Source of the DNA: Acarospora socialis
Lineage: Eukaryota; Ascomycota; Lecanoromycetes; Acarosporales; Acarosporaceae
Direction of reading: 5' to 3'
Length of the DNA stretch: 64,000 bases
Assembly (NCBI GenBank): GCA_025617375.2
Contig: JAMYGW020000004.1
Coordinates: forward strand, 434,001 to 498,000
The first letter of the stretch is position 1, and each line of letters opens with the position of its first letter. Below the pieces are notes generated by a model. It was given only the letters and a program-made list of their open reading frames with translations. It did no database searches and was not told where the DNA came from. A program made the position numbers and the translations under genes. Positions 58,870 through 64,000 of the stretch are shown here, piece after piece.

Positions 58870-59541
58870 GCTGCTTGACCACGGAGCTGTACGTTAGGCT
58901 AAAGAGGAAGTTGGACGGATGTGTCACCGAATCGACTCCGATTCCGGAGCCCTAGACGCTTCTTAGACCGTTCTTGACCTCGCCCGCCTTTCCTGCACCC
59001 ACTTCGGGACCATCTCCTTTCACTCATCACGAACGTCAGGCACCTTCTGCAACGCTCGACTTGAAATCATCGCTAACATCTGGATTCTGCTTCCCTTCTC
59101 ATGCTCAGTGTTTCTTCTGCTGCCGTTTGCAGCCAACTATAACACCTATTTCGTTCTTTACTACACCGCACCACACCGTTTTCCGTTTCTATTAGCGTGA
59201 TGGGAACTCATTCTCCCGTACATCGTCTACTTAGCGCTTCATGCAAGACCCATGGGACATGGCGTGTCTTGGCGGGATGTTAGCAATGGCATTAGCTATG
59301 ACGTTCGCGGGTCAGGGAAGGAAAAGCCAGGGCGGTCATTTTGCGAAATAACTTTCCTCGCCATTTCAGCGTACCTTACAGCGAGAGGGCAAGAATGTAA
59401 TGGTAAATACCACTTAACTACGTCGCCAATGCAACTACATCTTGATCTCCTACCCCCCAAACGCAAAACCGCGTAGATCCCAACATTTCCTTCCCCAGCA
59501 ACATCCATAAGCATAGAACCGTTAAACCCAGACACGCTCCA
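58870..59541. other. Intergenic between convergent genes
   Basis: These 672 bases hold the 3' ends of the SNF2/RING gene (+) and the aldehyde dehydrogenase gene (-). No gene is seen. Confidence 0.5.
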
Positions 59542-61420
59542 CTATTTGCTCTTATAGACGTGCAGCGCCTGGGCGTTGCAGTAAGCCAACAAGCCCATGG
59601 TGCCCCACTCGCCGCCGATGCCGCTCTCCTTGTGGCCGCCGAAGATGGCCTGCGGCGTCGGCTTCTCCCAGCTGTTGATGAAGACGGAGCCGGCCTCGAG
59701 CTGGCGGCCGATGCGCTCGGCGTGCTCGACGTCCTTGCCCCACACGCAGGCGCCCAGGCCGGCGTTGGTGTCGTTGGCGCGGCGGATCACTTCATCTTCG
59801 TCGGTCCAGGGTTGGCAGGGGACGATGGGGCCTGTGCAACGGACGGGTTAGCTTGTTGTTGGGTTGAGAGAGGAATAGTACAAGGGGACGGAAGGCAGGA
59901 AGGGAACGAAGGGAACCGAGGGTGAAGTGGGGGAATGACGTACCGAACGGCTCCTCGGTGATGATGCGCGAGTCGTTGGGCGGGTTGTCGATGATGGTCG
60001 GCTGGACGAAGTAGCCATTACTCTTCTCGACGTCCTGGGTGCCGACAGCGAACTTGTAGCCTTTCTTCTTGCTGTCCTCGAAGAACTGCTGCACCTTCTC
60101 GTACTGCATTTCGTTCTGGATGGGCCCGACCAGGACGCCGTCCTCGTTGCTCGAGCCGACCTTGATGCTTTTTGTGAAGGCGATCATGGCTTTCAGGAAG
60201 GGCTCGTAGATGTCTTGGTGGATGTAGATGCGCTTGGTGGCGACGCAGACTTGGCCCGAATTGTAGAAGGCGCCCATGGCGACTTCCGGGGCCGTTCTTT
60301 CGATGTCGACGTCGGGAAGGATGATGGAGGCGTCGTTACCGCCCCTGGGGCTGTTAGCGTTGTTTATTTTCTACTTAAACGGGAGGTTGGACTGACAGCT
60401 CAAGCGTTACACGCTTCAGGGTCTTGGCGGCGTTCTCCATGATTTTCTTGCCTGTCGCAATGGACCCGGTGAATGAAATCTTTTGAATATTGGGGTGGCT
60501 GACGAGCCACGGGCCGAGTTTGTCATCGCCGCCGAGAACCTGGATAACGCCAGGAGGGAAGATCTGTTGTGCGATTTCGCAGAGTTTGAGGGTGGTGTAG
60601 GGAGTGAACGGGCTAGACGGGCCATTAGCGTCAGGAATGTGGTCGGAGAGGGATTGCTGACGATGGCTTCACGATGATGCAGTTGCCGGTGAGCACAGCG
60701 GGTGCAATCTTCCCGGCCGCTGTGTCTATTTAGTATCCTTTCAGTATTTGACGAACAGTAGGCGTACAAAGTACTAGCGGGACTGGGAGTTTTGCGTCAG
60801 CTTCGACAAACTTATGGTCAAGCTTATACATTCTTACAATTCCAAGCACAGATCGCCGCAGCCACACCCAAGGGAACATAGCGAGTAGTCACAACCTTTT
60901 CATCGTCTTCTATACGTTCCTCCGGGAGCTTGAGTGAGGCTGTGTGGTGTCAGACACCTCCCATGGTCTCAAAGCCAGGAGTGCATCATACCGTGATGCA
61001 TCAAGAACGCCTTGGCTCCCTTCACTTCGCCATTGGCGAATTGGCGCTGCGAGACACGCATGGTTCAACATCTCCAGCAAAGCGGGAAGAAAAGAACTTT
61101 ATGATTGCGCTTACTGGCTTTCCGGTCTCCGCAACCATCAGATCGGTGAACTCCTTGTCATATGCCTCGTAGGCGTCTGCGAATTGGACGAGCAACTTGA
61201 CCCTCTGTTCGAATGGCGTTTTCGACCATGACGGAAATGCCTTGCGAGCGGCGGACACCGCATCCTCTACGTCTTGCTGCGTAGCAACTGGGACGTCCCA
61301 CAGTTTCTCTTTGGTAGCGGGGTTGATGCCGTTGTACTTGGCCTTAGCACCGCGAGGTTGGCCATCGACGATGTTGGAGAAGAACTGGAAGTCGATGTTG
61401 GTGACTTTGGACGGAGACAT
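59542..61420 (-). CDS. NAD(P)-dependent aldehyde dehydrogenase
   Basis: Eight exons (61420-61115, 61046-60992, 60939-60838, 60782-60768, 60719-60662, 60612-60397, 60344-59944, 59831-59542) give 480 residues, the normal length for this superfamily. Phase is consistent at every junction. Family landmarks are ETGKP near 102, the cofactor-side Lys in GNCIIVKPSPFTPY, FTGS, the general base Glu in TLELGGNDASIILPDVD, the nucleophile Cys in YNSGQVCVATKR, EEPFGPIVP, and SGIGGEWG near the end. The enzyme oxidises an aldehyde to an acid in the cytosol. The substrate is not predictable from sequence alone. Exon 4 is only 15 bases and codes the WNFPLVLSAGKIAP segment's middle. An alternative start at 61477 would add 19 residues. 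Confidence 0.92.
60768..60782 (-). other. 15-nt microexon of the aldehyde dehydrogenase gene
   Basis: The flanks are acceptor CTCCCAG and donor GTACGC. It contributes the residues joining AWN to SAGKIAP, a conserved stretch of the family, so skipping it would remove five residues in frame. The introns on both sides (60783-60837, 60720-60767) are 55 and 48 bases. Confidence 0.7.
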
Positions 61421-62346
61421 GACTGCTGGCGTTTGTAAGTGACTGGATATAATGTTCAAACGTTGAGAAGCTGCCATGAAATAGATAAATAGAGCAGACG
61501 GCGGGGAGGGCACTGTTCCATCCACTTAAAACTTACCTTTGTTTTGGCGTGCAGACCCCACATGGCTGATGACCTACCCATGTCTACCGGCATTCTGCTT
61601 GGTCAGATACATTTAGCGTTTCCCGTATATGCTTGCTAAGGTAAGACGAAGGATGAGGGTCTGCCTATCGAGGTGGTATGTACAGGAGGAGTTATTGGCC
61701 CCGAAATTTTGAGGCCTCGGTCGAAGAGCTTATGGTGTGTTGCATTACATTAAAGCCGAGATGGTCTGTGGTTAGGCTGGGGATTAGGCCATGAGGCAGA
61801 ACTTCATCTACTACTATCATTTATAATCTCATCACTGACCTCGGCTTAGGTACGAAGGCGATTGGCAAAATTCTCCGCCGCCTCCAGAATCCACCCTACC
61901 TACCGGGGGCCCTTCACTCAGAACTACTTGGTCAACATAAGCTTGATGAGTTGTAATTCAACTAAATCTTGAGATACAAGTGGTAGAGAGACACGTATCT
62001 GAGCTCTGTTGGTTGGAATTGTGGGTCATTGTTCTCAATATTTCCCTGAATGCAAAGTCGGGAGGTGGCGGAGAATTTTGCCAATCGCCTTCGTACGAAG
62101 CACATAGCTATGAGTACTCCGACTGCTGCTCCACCTACCACCTAGTAGATAGTCTCTACAGTAAGAGATCGAACAAAAAAGAATTCAATTATGGGTCGAC
62201 ACTGCTTCAGGTTTTAGTGATTAGTATAGATATAAAGCTGTGAAGGCATCAGTAGATCGATCAGGAACCAGAAGCGATATTTAAACAACGATTAAGGACA
62301 ACTCTCTCAACCACATTTCGTATGCCGCAGAATTCAACCCCTCGGC
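61421..62346. other. Intergenic, nothing recognised
   Basis: This is the upstream region of the aldehyde dehydrogenase gene and downstream region of the decayed glycosyltransferase. TACCTA-type motifs recur at about 61892-61903 and 62133-62145. No gene is seen. Confidence 0.45.
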
Positions 62347-63943
62347 CTACCGCACTGTGGTCGATCTGGCCATTCCCCATACGCGCTCAACTTCAGCTCG
62401 ATTCTTCATCAGGTAACCCAAGGTCTCCAGCGAAGGATTGACGTCCTGCTCACTGGCCATATACGACTTGGAGCTTCCTCCTCGGCAAGGAGTCTCAGCC
62501 AGCTCACGCTCTCCGGTCAACTTTGCAACGGGAATTATATACGATACTTTAGCTTCGCTTCAGGTATGGCGCCAGCGTCGGACGAGATGACAGGAATGCC
62601 TCGGATTTGGGCCTCGATAATGGCAAGGCCCCAAGCCTCGTACCAGAGGCTTGAGACCTAGAAGACCTTGACCTCGTCTCAGGAATCTTCCATGTCCAGC
62701 TTGGTTTGCTCAACGCTGTTGCCGTTGAGTATTGCATAGGAATGTGCATTAGAGCCTTGAACTTGCCGCAAACTCGGTAGTTGTTTCATCTCAGTGAGGA
62801 TCGCTATGTCTGAACCCCAGCCGCTGACGGACATGGAATCATACTGCGGACACCTTCGTGCTAGTTCAAGGAACATAGTCCCGCCTTTCACTATACATGG
62901 ATTTATCACGGCCACAAAACCTCGATCCCAGCTTCGGTGACGTCGCGGAGCTCGAAGTGTATGGTCGATATAATTCCACGGACGATGCAGGAGAAACGTC
63001 GTCTGGAACTGCCCGTGATACCATGCGTAGCTTTGGATGGCCTTGGATACTGCCCATATCCCGTCGATGTCCTGAAGCAAGGCGTGCTCTTGGCTCAAAC
63101 AAGAGCCGCCCGGCACTCCTCCAGCAAACGGACCGAACGGGAGCTGTTCTGCTGTGTGTATAACGTAGACGTGCCGTACATCCGCAGGCAACGCCATGGT
63201 TGAGGTAGCCTTCAGCCAGAGGGAGTCGTTGAACATGAGGTGTGTTGGCCTGAAACGATGTAGCTCAATGTTTATCAGCGCCAGGAGAACAGATATACCT
63301 GTGCTGATCTGACCCTCCTAGGACTGGTCAGCACTTTCGTTCTGTAGAAGGCGTGACACATGTGAAGACCCGAATAGAAACATAACGGACGACCTACAGC
63401 GAGAGTATTAGTGGACCATGGAACATACGGACCTCAACGAAAGCTTTGGTTTCCACTGTCCGGGTCTCGGGAGGAAAGTACTCAGTAAAGGCGAGAGCAT
63501 CGAAAGCGACGATATCAATTCTCTCCATAGTCGTCATACGCGTCTTTCGAATGTGGATTAGCTGTTCGTCATGACTTTGGTCAACTTCACCTTCGGTGAT
63601 GGGACCGGTCACCGTGCTCTTGTATATCATTGACCTTGTTGCACTTCAGTATGGTCATGGTGGGATCATGAAGCACACCGCCACGCACTTGTGTTCTGAC
63701 ACATCGAGGTACTTGGATCCAACCTCTTCTCACACCAAGTCTATACTCTTCCACTCTGGCCTTCTCACGATATCTTTCTATATTGTATTCATAAGCTAAA
63801 GCAAACTGCTGCACAGCGTGGCCTTGGCTAGCCAGGTGGTGAAGAATGATCCAGTTTGCCCTATACCCACCAGAAGAGGCAAAAATGCCTTTAGTTGTCA
63901 GAATGAGGAAGATACGCATCCTGGTAGCCGAAGACATTGTCAT
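62347..63943 (-). pseudogene. Decayed GT4-like (group 1) glycosyltransferase
   Basis: The frame starting at 63943 has the Rossmann start RIFLILTTKGIFASSGGYRANWIILHHLA, as in fungal group 1 transferases. Further down come VIHTAEQLPFGPFAGG, DIDGIWAVSKAIQSYAW, FVAVINPCIVKGGTMFLELA and then the nucleotide-sugar block SSLWYEAWGLAIIEAQIRGIPVISSDAGAIPEAK. Just before that block the frame is cut by a TGA (62679-62681) and a TAG (62658-62660) inside a stretch whose length otherwise fits the family. Just after it a TAA near 62535 marks a frameshift, and the rest (YIIPVAKLTGERELAE onward to the TAG at 62347-62349) is in another frame. Introns in the 63240-63600 part are likely but unresolved. Unrecognised introns could explain one stop, but hardly all three lesions. 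Confidence 0.65.
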
Positions 63944-64000
63944 GAATTGGTATCTGAGTGATTGGCCATGACTGAAATCTCTGTCCGGATACTTAAAAGG

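Overview
The window is nuclear DNA from a filamentous ascomycete (Pezizomycotina). The evidence is short spliceosomal introns (about 47-100 nt, mostly GT-AG), compact genes on both strands with intergenic gaps of 0.4-3 kb, and fungus-specific families: a HAMP-repeat group III histidine kinase, a Boi-type SH3-SAM-PH polarity protein, a DUF6594 membrane protein, and a fungal-type complex I ASHI subunit. A dothideomycete or relative would fit, but the sequence alone does not fix the class. I saw no CRISPR array, rRNA, intact transposon or tRNA, and no dedicated gene cluster.

Layout. 0.8-2.3 kb: Sds22, the PP1 regulator (+). 2.8-3.5 kb: small secreted cysteine protein (-). 4.6-6.6 kb: unrecognised two-part protein (-). 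7.7-10 kb: three-RRM Csx1/Nam8-type protein (-). 10-13 kb: gene-poor. 13.0-16.4 kb: Boi-type protein (-). 17.4-20.7 kb: MIZ/SP-RING protein (+). 21.9-22.5 kb: doubtful low-complexity exon (+). 23.4-24.8 kb: DUF6594 protein (+). 26.1-30.3 kb: Munc13-homology/C2 protein (+). 30.9-31.4 kb: complex I subunit (-), head-to-head with 31.9-36.9 kb SWR1 ATPase (+). 38.1-38.8 kb: short coiled-coil SCOC protein (+). 39.6-40.7 kb: 14-3-3 (-). 42.0-42.6 kb: ATP synthase inhibitor (+). 43.0-45.4 kb: nucleoporin Nsp1 (-). 45.8-47.7 kb: Laa2/DUF5102-type protein (+). 49.4-53.5 kb: group III hybrid histidine kinase (+). 54.7-58.9 kb: RING-bearing SNF2 ATPase of the Uls1/Rad5-like group (+). 59.5-61.4 kb: aldehyde dehydrogenase (-). 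62.3-63.9 kb: broken GT4-like glycosyltransferase (-).

Most genes are conserved housekeeping functions that do not form one pathway. Loose themes recur. Chromatin and SUMO are represented by SWR1, the SP-RING protein and the Uls1-like ATPase. Cell polarity and trafficking are represented by the Boi-type protein, the Munc13-like protein, SCOC and Laa2. Mitochondrial energy is represented by the complex I subunit and the F1 inhibitor, and signalling by Sds22, 14-3-3 and the histidine kinase. The accessory parts are the secreted protein, the two-part unknown protein, the low-complexity exon and the decayed glycosyltransferase. I found no convincing new multi-gene system. The most notable observations are a 15-nt exon in the aldehyde dehydrogenase, two GC-AG introns, the decayed glycosyltransferase, and islands of TACCTA-like motifs, one of them next to a perfect 20-bp palindrome.
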